A DNA stretch of 64,000 nucleotides from Virgibacillus proomii (GTDB taxonomy: Bacteria; Bacillota; Bacilli; Bacillales; Amphibacillaceae). The translations under genes and the position numbers were made by a program. The stretch is from contig NZ_FUFN01000010.1 in the NCBI RefSeq assembly GCF_900162615.1, positions 626,149 to 690,148 on the forward strand, in the 5' to 3' direction. Below the pieces are notes generated by a model. The model searched no databases, was not told where the DNA came from, and saw nothing but the letters and a program-made list of their open reading frames with translations. Positions 34,990 through 43,368 of the stretch are shown here, one piece after another. Numbering within the stretch: position 1 is the first letter of the stretch; each line of letters starts with the position of its first letter.

Positions 34990-35196
34990 ATGCAAACAAC
35001 ATTAGATGTAAGAGGTATGAGTTGTGGTCATTGTGAAAAATCGGTAAAAGGAGCACTCGAAGCTTTACCAGGTGTTTCTGGTGTTGAGGTACACTTAAAC
35101 ACTGGTAAAGTTGATGTAACTTATGATGAAGCTAAAACCGATATAGAGGCAATTCGTGAAGCAATTGAAGAACAAGGATACGATGTTGTCAGATAA
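34990..35196 (+). CDS. copZ: Copper chaperone CopZ
   Basis: A 68-residue ferredoxin-like metal chaperone with the metal loop MSCGHC (Cys12 and Cys15). It carries Cu(I) to CopA and to CsoR. AAAGGGGATTTTTAT precedes the ATG. It lies 111 bp behind copA and before a strong terminator, so it ends the copper operon. Confidence 0.95.
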   Translation: MQTTLDVRGMSCGHCEKSVKGALEALPGVSGVEVHLNTGKVDVTYDEAKTDIEAIREAIEEQGYDVVR

Positions 35197-35247
35197 ACTT
35201 CTCGATCTCAAGAAACAGAAGAGATAGTTCCGTTTAGTGGAAGCTAA

Positions 35248-35302
35248 TAAAAGATATGTACTAACCCTACCATTTTTGGTGGATAGTACGTATCTTTTTA
35301 TC
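35248..35302 (+). terminator. Terminator of the copper operon
   Basis: AAAGATATGTACTAACCCTACCA pairs with TGGTGGATAGTACGTATCTTTTT around TTTT; long stem with T run. Confidence 0.87.
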
Positions 35303-35365
35303 TCGTCAGAAGTTCTCCCGTTGGCACATCACTGCTTGAGCGTTTCTAGCTTTTGTTCTTGTATT
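35298..35365 (+). repeat. Family-5 repeat, right-end fragment
   Basis: TTTTTATCTCGTCAGAAGTTCTCCCG... GAGCGTTTCTAGCTTTTGTTC, like 21296-21360 and 29756-29820. It shows what the sequence looks like across the TTTATC site without an insertion. Confidence 0.6.
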
Positions 35366-35684
35366 GGGGACGGTTTTTACGCTTGATTTGCTTGGAAAAT
35401 GGAAAAACAAATAATTATCTTAAAGAATACTTTATAAAATTAATGGTAAAATAAGTAAAGATGTTACGAAAAAATGATTAAAAAATGTGAATTTAGTTAC
35501 AAAGATAAAAATATTGTAAAATATCGATGTATTCACTTGCATTTTCCTTAAGAAAAGGGTAAAGTTAAAAGTGCAAAAGGAAATTGAAGTTTGAATAATA
35601 CTTTACGATCTCTTTATCAAAGTGGTGTAAAAGTATTTATGATTCAATTACTTTGCACGATATTTGAATAAGGAGGTCATTTTA
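35366..35684. other. Long 5' region of the cold shock gene
   Basis: No gene. Cold shock genes usually have long, structured leaders; the AT-rich stretch up to AAGGAGGTCATTTTA (35671-35684) would fit, but I cannot define a promoter with confidence. Confidence 0.35.
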
Positions 35685-35882
35685 ATGACTGGTAAAGTTA
35701 AATGGTTTAATGCTGAAAAAGGCTTTGGTTTTATCGAGCGTGAAGACGGAGATGACGTATTCGTTCATTTCTCAGCTATTCAAGCAGATGGTTTCAAAAC
35801 ACTTGAAGAAGGTCAAGATGTTGAATTTGAAATTGTAGAAGGCAACCGCGGACCACAAGCAGCTAACGTTACTCGTTTATAA
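35685..35882 (+). CDS. Cold shock protein
   Basis: A 65-residue OB-fold nucleic-acid-binding protein of the CspA/CspB family. It has RNP1 KGFGFIER and RNP2 VFVHFSAI. It binds single-stranded RNA and DNA and acts as an RNA chaperone. The start is the ATG at 35685 right behind AAGGAGG; the open frame upstream of it lies before this site. A near-perfect terminator follows. Confidence 0.95.
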   Translation: MTGKVKWFNAEKGFGFIEREDGDDVFVHFSAIQADGFKTLEEGQDVEFEIVEGNRGPQAANVTRL

Positions 35883-35894
35883 TAAATAGACAGA

Positions 35895-35938
35895 GGAGAG
35901 CTTATCTCATTATTGAGATAAGCTCTTTTTATGTTATC
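35895..35938 (+). terminator. Terminator of the cold shock gene
   Basis: GAGCTTATCTCA-TTA-TTGAGATAAGCTC followed by TTTTTATG. Confidence 0.9.
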
Positions 35939-36039
35939 ATCTAGGACAATATTTAATATAAACTTGGATTAAATTTTGTTCATGGTGGATATCTTTTTTG
36001 GTTCTACATATGTTGGGATTTAAGAAAATTCAATAAAAA

Positions 36040-36150
36040 AACACGCAAGCTCCTATTTTTGTTACACTTTGTTTAGACAGACAAAAAACAAAAAGGAGTT
36101 ACGTGTAAATGCATTCTAACATATTACTGCCAGGTTTAGAAACGATGATA
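36040..36150 (+). mobile_element. Possible left end of an ISL3-like insertion sequence
   Basis: AAGCTCCTATTTTTGTTACACTTTG... AAAAAGGAGTTACGTGTAAATG leads into a short start MHSNILLPGLETMI, which resembles the first residues of ISL3-family transposases. It is cut off after 15 codons by repeat-like sequence. Only a scrap remains and the family call is tentative. Confidence 0.35.
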
Positions 36151-36235
36151 AGGCAACGTCGCCGTCAAAGTTTGAACCAGTAAAGTACAAAGTTAGAAGA
36201 GAACACTAAGTAATGAGAGACTCTACCAACCAACA
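36150..36235 (+). repeat. Family-4 repeat units, degenerate
   Basis: CGTCAAAGTTTGAACCAGTAAAGTACAAAGTTAGAAGAGAACACTAAGT is a worn relative of the 10620-10845 array. It truncates the possible IS end on its left. Confidence 0.5.
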
Positions 36236-36258
36236 GTCCAACAGTTTATATTAGATAC

Positions 36259-37041
36259 TTAGTTAAATACCATTCCGCCATCGATGATGAGAGCTTGTCC
36301 AGTCATATAATCTGAATCAGGTCCTGCAAGGTAGGAAACACATGCTGCTACATCTTCTGGCTCGGATAGCCTTTTTAATGTAATATTTTTAGCAAACTGT
36401 TCCATTCCCCATTCAAATGGTTTGCCTGCTTCATCAGCAGTTTGCTGTGCAATGTCCATCATCATAGGAGTTTTTACGATACCAGGACAATAGGCATTAA
36501 CAGTAATACCTAATTCAGCTAAATCCCTTGCTGCAGTTTGGGTAATACCTCGAATAGCAAACTTTGTTCCACCGTAAACTGCTAAGCCTGGGTTTCCGAC
36601 TTGACCGGCTTGAGAAGAAGCATTAATTATTTTTCCACCGTGCCCAAGTTCTTTGAAGGCTTTTACAGCTGCTTGTATTCCCCAATAAGTACCGCCAACG
36701 TTAACATCATAAACTTTACGATATTCTTCATAAGTAATACTTTCAATAGGGGTAGTTGGTCCAAGACCTGCATTATTTATAACCACATCAAGTCCACCAA
36801 GATTTTTTACTGTATCATCCACAGCCTTAAATACATCATCACGATCAGCAACATTTACTTTAATCGCAATTGCTTTACCATGAGAATGGTTAATTTCTTC
36901 AGCAACTTTTTTTGCTGTTTCTTCATTATAATCAGCAACTGCAACAGCGAATCCGTCTTCTGCTAGTCGTTTACAGATTGCTTTACCAATTCCTTGACCT
37001 CCGCCGGTAACAAAGGCGATCTTTCCAGATACTTTACTCAT
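36259..37041 (-). CDS. butA: Acetoin/diacetyl reductase (2,3-butanediol dehydrogenase, SDR type)
   Basis: A 260-residue SDR with GGGQGIG near residue 13, NNAGLGPTTPIE, and the catalytic SSQAGQ...YGGTKFA Ser-Tyr-Lys set. The region GIVKTPMMMDIAQQT and full length match BudC/ButA enzymes, which reduce diacetyl to acetoin and acetoin to 2,3-butanediol with NADH. It is a single-gene unit with AGAAAGAAGATGTTT before the ATG. Confidence 0.85.
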   Translation of the reverse strand: MSKVSGKIAFVTGGGQGIGKAICKRLAEDGFAVAVADYNEETAKKVAEEINHSHGKAIAIKVNVADRDDVFKAVDDTVKNLGGLDVVINNAGLGPTTPIESITYEEYRKVYDVNVGGTYWGIQAAVKAFKELGHGGKIINASSQAGQVGNPGLAVYGGTKFAIRGITQTAARDLAELGITVNAYCPGIVKTPMMMDIAQQTADEAGKPFEWGMEQFAKNITLKRLSEPEDVAACVSYLAGPDSDYMTGQALIIDGGMVFN

Positions 37042-37269
37042 ATAAACATCTTCTTTCTATAATGTAATTGGTATATATTTAATATACCATTGTTAATATT
37101 ATTTGTGAAATTAATCACTTTTAATCGTAATTTATCGAATTTAATTTTTTGTCATAAATATCGTTAAAAACTCCTTATATTGTCATGTGTATTTTCTAAA
37201 AGAACACAGATAATAAAGCTGAACAGTTTATTGCTGTTCTACTACTTTCCCATTAGGAGTGTTTTTCAA

Positions 37270-37470
37270 ATGGCCAAAAATAATCGGAATCAATTAGAAG
37301 TGCCAGGTGCAAGAAACGCTGTCGACTCTTTAAAGTATGAGATCGCGAACGAATTTAATGTAGATCTCGGAGCTGACACAACTGCACGGGAGAATGGATC
37401 CGTGGGAGGCGAGATGGTAAAGCGAATGATTAAAATTGCAGAACAAGATCTCGCAAATCGAACAAAGTAG
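37270..37470 (+). CDS. Alpha/beta-type small acid-soluble spore protein
   Basis: A 66-residue SASP that coats and protects spore DNA. The family core LKYEIANEFNVDLGADTT and NGSVGGEMVKRMI is clear; the germination protease site lies in the NEFNVDLGADTTARENG part. It marks the organism as a spore former. The start ATG at 37270 has TAGGAGTG upstream; the longer open frame extends before the site. Expression is normally by sigma-G in the forespore, though I could not fix the promoter. Confidence 0.95.
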   Translation: MAKNNRNQLEVPGARNAVDSLKYEIANEFNVDLGADTTARENGSVGGEMVKRMIKIAEQDLANRTK

Positions 37471-37473
37471 TAC

Positions 37474-37508
37474 TAATGGGCGTGCTAATAGTGCGCCCAT
37501 TAAATTAA
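37474..37508 (+). terminator. Terminator of the SASP gene
   Basis: AATGGGCGTGC-TAATA-GTGCGCCCATT, followed by AAATTAATCTTT; strong stem, weak T tract. Confidence 0.7.
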
Positions 37509-37589
37509 TCTTTCTAAACCAGAGGCTTTACCTCTGTGTAAACGAATCTTGTAGAGTTGTAACAGAAAAAATTTCAAACGTTATATAAG

Positions 37590-38222
37590 GTGGCCGTCAA
37601 ACCAACCTTCAAATAACGTAAGGAATCTTTCCATGTCAAAGGACAATAGTATTACGAACAAGGTGGATGTAAGTATCGTATTGTATTCATTCCGAAATAT
37701 AAAAGGAAAAATTGGAAACGGAAAATGAAACGAGATATTGGATCGATCATCAACACGTTTTCCTTCCAGATCTTCAATCGTTTTAATGTCGGTTCCTATA
37801 TTACAATCTGTACAACATTTTGATACATACCTGCCATTGCTTGAATTTCTTCTGGATTCCCTTCAAATTGACCAATTTCTTTTAGCGCATTATACCCTTC
37901 ATATTAAGAAGAAGGCTATGTGAAATGAAAGATATGGAAAACGTTGAAGCCCATGCAATGCCAGATCACATTCATATGCTGTTAAAATTCCCCCAACATG
38001 TCTGTATCCTTACTTTATGGAAAAAGTTCTTAATAATATACGATAGACATGTCAATATGACCATGAGAATCATATATTTTGTGCAAAAGGCTATGATGTA
38101 AGTGCAATAGGATTGAACGAAAAGACAATAGCCAATACATTCAAGAATAAGAAGCAGAAGATCGTTTACGGGACAATATGAGCAAGCATGGATATAACCC
38201 GTTTAAAAATAGAAAGGAGATA
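37590..38222 (+). pseudogene. Decayed IS200-type transposase tnpA, interrupted
   Basis: Fragments of an IS200/IS605 TnpA appear in order across three frames: MSKDNSITNKV (37634), KYRIVFIPKYKRK (37672-37710), KRDIG (37725), VEAHAMPDHIHMLLKFP with the HxH of the HUH nuclease (37940-37995), IYDRHVN (38037), and GLNEKTIAN (38112). GGTGGCCGTCAAACCAACC at 37588 resembles the left hairpin of IS200. About 180 bp of foreign sequence sits between the second and third fragments. The gene is dead. Confidence 0.78.
37741..37905 (-). pseudogene. Fragment of a TAXI-family TRAP transporter receptor gene
   Basis: On the minus strand this reads EGYNALKEIGQFEGNPEEIQ, AMAGMYQNVVQIV and, after a small frame slip, GTDIKTIEDLEGKRVDD. 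That order matches the middle of TAXI solute receptors (x-A-x-A-S-L-Y-P-x-x-V-Q-I-V followed by G-I-K-T-I-x-D-L-K-G-K). No other part of such a gene is nearby. It lies inside the tnpA wreck, which is odd and points to recombination or template switching. Confidence 0.6.
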
Positions 38223-38316
38223 AACGGTTGACGGTTTAGCTAATATGTTTTCGGCAGTTTGCTTTCGTTTAGTTACTATGTCTGCGTATCTAAAGCTTTC
38301 TTATCATTTTATTGTA

Positions 38317-38733
38317 TTATCTATTCTTGTGTTGGGCAGGAAGAACGATAGCATGAAATTTTCGCTGACGTGGTCCATCAAACTCACAAAAGTAAACGCC
38401 TTGCCATGTCCCAAGAACAAGTTTGCCAGCCTGAATAATCAATGTTTGAGCATGGCCAACGGTACTTGTCTTTAAGTGGGCTGCTGTATTTCCTTCAACG
38501 TGTCTGTCTTCCTTATGGTTCCATGGATAAACTTCATCTAATCGCATCAACATATCGCTTTTTACATCAGGATCAGCATTCTCATTCACCGTAATTCCGG
38601 CAGTAGTATGTAACGATGAAACAACGATGATGCCTTCTTTTATATTTTCTTCACGAATCCACTGCTCAAGCTGTACGGTAATATTAATCATATCGGAATG
38701 GTTGTCTGTTTTTAATGTAAACGTCTTTTGCAT
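38317..38733 (-). CDS. YjbQ family protein (UPF0047, secondary thiamine-phosphate synthase)
   Basis: A 138-residue single-domain protein of the YjbQ/UPF0047 family. The conserved residues are visible: VSSLHTTAGITVNENADP with His and Glu, DEVYPWNH, HVEGNTAAHLKTS and GTWQGVYFCEFDGPR. Family members show weak thiamine-phosphate synthase activity; the true role is unclear. ATG at 38733 is chosen because GAAAGGATGAT is its ribosome site; an ATG at 38742 would start within it. Single-gene unit. Confidence 0.88.
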   Translation of the reverse strand: MQKTFTLKTDNHSDMINITVQLEQWIREENIKEGIIVVSSLHTTAGITVNENADPDVKSDMLMRLDEVYPWNHKEDRHVEGNTAAHLKTSTVGHAQTLIIQAGKLVLGTWQGVYFCEFDGPRQRKFHAIVLPAQHKNR

Positions 38734-38929
38734 GGCTATCATCCTTTCTTTTACTTGTTAATAGGATTGTTGTTCAAAAGATGCATTTTCAACGTTCGAA
38801 TAAAATAGAAAGGTTTTCTTGGAGAAGCGGGCGTGATACGCTCGTTCCCGAATTTAAGGTGCTGAGTTATAGAGAATACTAAAAGTCTAAGTGAAGATAA
38901 CAGATCACTAAATGAAGTTTTATTTTCTT

Positions 38930-39035
38930 CCGGATGAACTGGCAGTAAGACCTACCCTTCCATGCTATGAGAGTTCTAGGAGTATAAGTGGAATACTACA
39001 AGTCAAATGCCGATTCTGTTCAATCTTATAAACCT
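38930..39035 (+). repeat. Small mobile repeat element, copy C, truncated
   Basis: GATGAACTGGCAGTAAGACCTACCCTTCCATGCTATGAGAGTTCTAGGAG and then CCGATTCTGTTCAATCT match the left two thirds of copies A and B. The right end is missing. Just before it, AAATGAAGTTTTATTTTC (38910-38928) looks like the right end of another copy, so two elements may have recombined. Confidence 0.6.
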
Positions 39036-39708
39036 GATTTGGCTAATGCTCGACGTAATTTCATTGTCTTCTATTCTGGATCTTTTGAACAAGCACGTTA
39101 CATAAATTATATCAGAGGATTTAAGCGGAAGGAAATCATTATGAAAGATGACTGTAAAGGTTTGGTTAACTTTTTTATTAATATGGTTGCTTTTCGCGTA
39201 GTTACAGTGGTTCCCGAATAGTGACTGTTGTTTCAGAGAAAAATATTAAACATAATTTGTGGGATTTTTCGTAACGTGTGCTAAAATTATAGATGTTATT
39301 GTAGTTAATCCTACCTATATGGAGTTGTCTTCATCCATATTTTACAACAAAAAAGGCTAGGAAGGTTTGCATAAATTTAGATACCACTCTTGTATCTTTG
39401 TTTTAATTTCTAAAGAATAAAGAAGGAGAGGCTATCTGCTTTTTAATACCCCTATATGTATTTTTGAGTTGGACTAAAAATTGTTGCGAGTCTAGAGTCA
39501 AGAAAGGGATCGATAGCAACATGGAACGAAGGAAAGTGCTCTTCTTTTTCAATGATAAGGAAACTTCCAAAGCTGCACACCGTATGAAAAAAATTTTTCC
39601 TTTTTCAAGGATGCTGCGATTCTTATCAGAAGGGAGATGAAGGAATAATCCCATGGAGTGAAGTTTTCTTATCTTTATTATCATATTATCTCAAGTTCAG
39701 AAAGAGAG
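39036..39708. other. Gene-poor region with eroded repeats
   Basis: A 77-codon open frame at 38988-39221 begins inside copy C and has no recognisable domain. At 39490-39620 lie GGGATCGATAGCAAC, CTGCACACCGTATG and CCTTTTTCAAGGATG, worn copies of the CGATTTTTCAAG module. I see no RNA gene. Confidence 0.4.
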
Positions 39709-40500
39709 ATGGTCGTTATTTCTTTAATATACTTTTTAATTGGTTTACTTGCTTGTACAGTTGGAGCAATGGCAGGATTGGGTGGTGGCATCATTATCAA
39801 ACCACTGTTAGATGCGCTTGGTCATTATGACTTATCGACAATTGGTGTATTATCGGCTGCCACTGTTTTTTCTATGGCAACTGTTTCATTAATTAAACTA
39901 AGAAATTCCGATTTAAATGTAGATCGGTTAAATAGCTTTTTAATTGCGATTGGTTCCATTCTAGGCGGTTTTATTGGAAAGGGCCTATTTAATTATTTTG
40001 TGATCAATATGGGGTCTTCAAAAATTGTCGGAATCGTCCAGTCCAGTTTACTCTCGATTTTGCTTATTATCATATTTATTTTTATGAAACATAACAACCA
40101 TATTAAAACATATCATATTAAAAATCGTCTGGTTATATTAAGTGTAGGCCTTGTACTCGGTTTGTTATCTGCTTTTTTAGGGATTGGCGGAGGCCCGCTG
40201 AATGTAGCTGCTTTAGTATTTATCTTTTCCATGAATACAAAAGATGCGAGTGTTAATTCGATCTTTATTATCTTTTTTTCCCAGCTGTCTTCTTTGCTTT
40301 TAGTTGCAGGTTCAACAGGGTTTGACGACTATAATTTATCCATGCTGTGGGTGATGGTAGCTGGCGGCATAATCGGCGGTATCGTTGGAAGCAATTTTGT
40401 CAGCAAACTCTCCAATCGAATAATAGAACGTACATTTAACGTGACATTATTAAACATTATTTTGCTCAATTTTTATAATATCATCATGCAAATAGGATGA
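39709..40500 (+). CDS. TauE/SafE family transporter
   Basis: A 263-residue membrane protein with about eight helices and the TauE/SafE internal repeat: GAMAGLGGGIIIKPLLDALG in the first half and LGIGGGPLNVAALVFIF in the second. The family is linked to export of sulfite, sulfoacetate or other organosulfur anions, but few members are tested. ATG at 39709 follows AGAAAGAGAG; the in-frame extension upstream has no site. It is a lone gene flanked by repeats. Confidence 0.85.
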   Translation: MVVISLIYFLIGLLACTVGAMAGLGGGIIIKPLLDALGHYDLSTIGVLSAATVFSMATVSLIKLRNSDLNVDRLNSFLIAIGSILGGFIGKGLFNYFVINMGSSKIVGIVQSSLLSILLIIIFIFMKHNNHIKTYHIKNRLVILSVGLVLGLLSAFLGIGGGPLNVAALVFIFSMNTKDASVNSIFIIFFSQLSSLLLVAGSTGFDDYNLSMLWVMVAGGIIGGIVGSNFVSKLSNRIIERTFNVTLLNIILLNFYNIIMQIG

Positions 40501-40649
40501 GAGCACAACATGATCAGATGTTGAGAAATGAACATCGTATCGAATGATGGAATACAAAAATCTTTCAAGGGCTGTGAGCATGATTTTAGAAGTAAAAAAT
40601 TTCGAAGGCATCATTACTTTTAATACTAAAAAAACTTAGGCAAACTTTA

Positions 40650-40770
40650 CAACATTCATTGAAAGAGCTCCGCAAAGACGAGAGAGCACATTGCAAAGTT
40701 GAGAGAGAGTCCCAAAGACGAGAGAGCACGTAAAGTAGGAGCAGCCCGAAGAGAACGCGTAAAGTTAAAC
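40650..40770 (+). repeat. Family-4 repeat units, degenerate
   Basis: Several GACGAGAGAGCAC...AAAGT units (about 40676, 40718, 40755), related to the AAGTCGAGAGAGAACGC array at 10620-10845 but with more change. Confidence 0.6.
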
Positions 40771-40875
40771 TGTCTATGCCAATCAGAATATTCGAAACGG
40801 GTTTCACCTATCAAAAAACAGCCTCTGTTGATAGAGACTGTTACAATTTTTTTATACATATAACCAAATTTTATC

Positions 40876-41053
40876 CTGCATGTAAGATACCGTAAGACTT
40901 CCACTTTAAGACCTGAGTTGATACAAAAAGGGTCTAAGTGGGAGAAAACGGCACCTAAATTCTCGTTCAAGGGCCTTTAGGCTATACCCTTGCGGTACTA
41001 ACATTCAGTAGGAGATTGGAAGAAAATCCTACTGAATGAAGTTTTGCTTTATA
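40876..41053 (+). repeat. Small mobile repeat element, copy E (long subtype)
   Basis: About 178 bp after TTTTATC: CTGCATGTAAGATACCGTAAGAC, hairpin one (CCACTTT / AAGTGGGA), GTTCAAGGGCCTTTAGG, hairpin two (CATTCAGTAGGA / TCCTACTGAATG) and the end GAATGAAGTTTTGCTTTATA. It aligns with copy D (5941-6122, other strand) along its whole length, with roughly one change in ten bases by eye. Confidence 0.85.
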
Positions 41054-41158
41054 AAGCCATCCGGATAAGTACATGATCCCTAATTACTTTACTATTGGCT
41101 TTTTCTCTATACTTAAGAGTCTGCCTTTCTCTTATTCTTTCTACATATCATACGTTTT

Positions 41159-42406
41159 TTAATAGAATCGCTTAAAGCTATCAAAATGACTTTTCCAATA
41201 AGAGTTACTTAGATTGCTAATTTCTACGCCGTTTGAGCCAGCGTGAATGAAGTTACCATTTCCTAGATAAACACCTAAATGAGAAATTCCTGGGCGATAA
41301 GTCCCTGAGAAGAAGACAAGGTCACCTACTTTTGGATTATTAATATGATAGGAGCGGTTATAATAACCAGTGCTTGAAGTACGGCTCATACTCTTACCGC
41401 CTTTATTGTAGACGTAATGAATAAAACCACTACAGTCAAATCCTGAAGGTGTTGATCCACCCCAAACATATGGTACACCTTGAAAACTCTTTGCGGTCTG
41501 CACAACGGTGTTTACGTTGTAACCAGCGTTCGTATTTCCTGATGAACCATTACCAGAACTTCCACTTGCCCCACCATTTGAGCCGGAGCTAGCTTTTTTG
41601 CCAATGCTGAGTTTCTGACCAACTAGGATTACGTCTGAGCGCAAGTTGTTCCAGCTTTTCAAGTTAGCGACGCTGACATTATATTTTGCAGCAATGCCAG
41701 AAAGAGTATCTCCTGATTTGACAACATATGTCGAATTTCCACTTGATCCGGTGCTTGAACTCCCACTTGAGCCGGAGCTAGCTTTTTTGCCAACGTTAAG
41801 CTTTTGACCGACTAAAATTAAGTCTGAGCGCAAATTGTTCCAGCTTTTCAAGTTAGCAACGCTGACATTATATTTTGCAGCAATGCCAGAAAGAGTATCC
41901 CCTGATTTAACAATGTAGCTCTGCGAACTATTCGAACTCCCTGAATTTCCAGAGTTGCTTGATCCACTGTTGTTGGAGCCATTCTTACTAACAACAAGGA
42001 CATTTCCTGGATAGATTAAAGTGGAGTTAAGGTTGTTCCATTTCATTAGGTTGCTTAAAGAGACATTATGTTTTATAGCAATGCCACTTAACGTATCACC
42101 AAGTTTTACGGTGTATGTAGTTGCACCACTGTTTGATCTGTTGTTCGATTTAGAATTAGAAGTTTTATTAGAACTACTTCCATGATTAGGAGTTTTAATA
42201 ATTTGATTCGGAAAGATTACATTACTAGTTAGATTATTAATTGATTTAAGCTGCGATACCGTAGTATTGTACTTTTGAGCGATTGTCCATAATGAATCTC
42301 CACTTTTTACTTTATAAGATGCTGCTTCTGCTTCTTCGGTAACAAAGAAAGCGGATGCTATTGCTGCCGATGCAGTAACGGACATCATTAACTTTTTGTT
42401 ACTCAC
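41159..42406 (-). CDS. Secreted peptidoglycan endopeptidase, four LysM plus NlpC/P60
   Basis: A 415-residue LytE/CwlS-type autolysin. Signal peptide at residues 1-28 (cut near AEAA-S), then four LysM domains (about 30-75, 97-140, 164-207, 228-271) joined by serine-, glycine- and asparagine-rich linkers. An NlpC/P60 domain (about 296-415) carries the catalytic Cys in GFDCSGFIHYVY and the histidines in SHLGVYLG and FIHAGSNG. It should cut the D-Glu to diaminopimelate bond in wall peptides. LysM 3 and 4 are almost copies of each other. The gene is alone; TAACGTGAGTAAC surrounds the start. Confidence 0.94.
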   Translation of the reverse strand: MSNKKLMMSVTASAAIASAFFVTEEAEAASYKVKSGDSLWTIAQKYNTTVSQLKSINNLTSNVIFPNQIIKTPNHGSSSNKTSNSKSNNRSNSGATTYTVKLGDTLSGIAIKHNVSLSNLMKWNNLNSTLIYPGNVLVVSKNGSNNSGSSNSGNSGSSNSSQSYIVKSGDTLSGIAAKYNVSVANLKSWNNLRSDLILVGQKLNVGKKASSGSSGSSSTGSSGNSTYVVKSGDTLSGIAAKYNVSVANLKSWNNLRSDVILVGQKLSIGKKASSGSNGGASGSSGNGSSGNTNAGYNVNTVVQTAKSFQGVPYVWGGSTPSGFDCSGFIHYVYNKGGKSMSRTSSTGYYNRSYHINNPKVGDLVFFSGTYRPGISHLGVYLGNGNFIHAGSNGVEISNLSNSYWKSHFDSFKRFY

Positions 42407-42679
42407 GTTAACAATCCTCCTCTATTTATTGGTGAAATGGAACTAGTTTAAAAGTACTGCTATTATATAGTATCGGATGGTTTTACCTATTTATAAAGAT
42501 GGTTATATAAAAAAATAGTAAAAAAATATCAGGATATAAGTTTTGTTGTTAGGTATAAAAATCATTTAATACCATTTATTCAAAAAAAAGGTATTAAAAT
42601 AGATGAGAAATGGTATATTTACCCATTTAATAAGATCCTTAGTCATAGAAAAATATAGTTGGAAATTTGTATTTTTTAA

Positions 42680-43000
42680 ATAAATACTGCTTAAACTAGT
42701 GGAATGAAAACTGTGATTGGGAGTATAAATACTTCAATAATGCGGGAACTTAGTTATAGTTAAAAGTCAAACCAATACTTGCATCATGGTTTAGAGTTTT
42801 TGACTTTAAAAGATCACTGCGAAGTTAGTAGAATGAAAACTAGAAAAGAAGTATAATTCCTTTCAACGATGAGAGAAGTTAGTCAAGTATCAATGACAGG
42901 TTATTCGTTGCATGTTTAAGATTAAATATTGCTGCTAAAGTTAGTAGAATAGTTAAATAATTAGAAGTGAATTTTGTAGTGCTTAGTTATGGTATAAAGG
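42680..43000 (+). repeat. Degenerate direct repeats upstream of the polysaccharide locus
   Basis: Three worn copies of ACTGC..AA.TAGTAGAATGAAAACT...GAAGTATAAAT..TTTCAA.GATG.GAGAACTTAGT begin near 42685, 42812 and 42931, spaced by about 110-130 bp. They lie in a 1-kb gene-free gap (42407-43432) before the Wzz-like gene. Similarity falls from copy 1-2 to copy 3. Their role is unknown. Confidence 0.5.
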
Positions 43001-43368
43001 CAATGCTATCATCAATTGCTACTGTTAGAATCAATAGTAATGCTAACAAGTTAATAAATATAAAACTAAGGTATAGGGCAAATGTTTTAATCTAACTTAG
43101 ATGGTATTTAAGATGCAACTAATAGTATCTATTCGTAGATATTAATGTATTTTGATCTTTAAATATATTTACCAAATATCTCCTCATTTCTAAATTTTTG
43201 TTTTTATTTGTTAATTATTAACATTATAGCCTTTTTGACAAAATATTGAAAGATTTTGAAGGGATTTGTAATTGAATTTTAATACAAACGAGAACTTTCT
43301 GTAAGATTTGTTTCTCGTCCATATAATTTGATTAATTTCTAAATATTACATAGAAACTTGTTTTTTTA

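Noticed and set aside
38988..39221. 77-codon protein downstream of yjbQ
   Set aside because: The frame starts inside a mobile repeat copy and shows no domain or good ribosome site.
41159..42406. Phage endolysin
   Set aside because: Signal peptide and LysM plus NlpC/P60 order match host autolysins, and there are no phage genes nearby.
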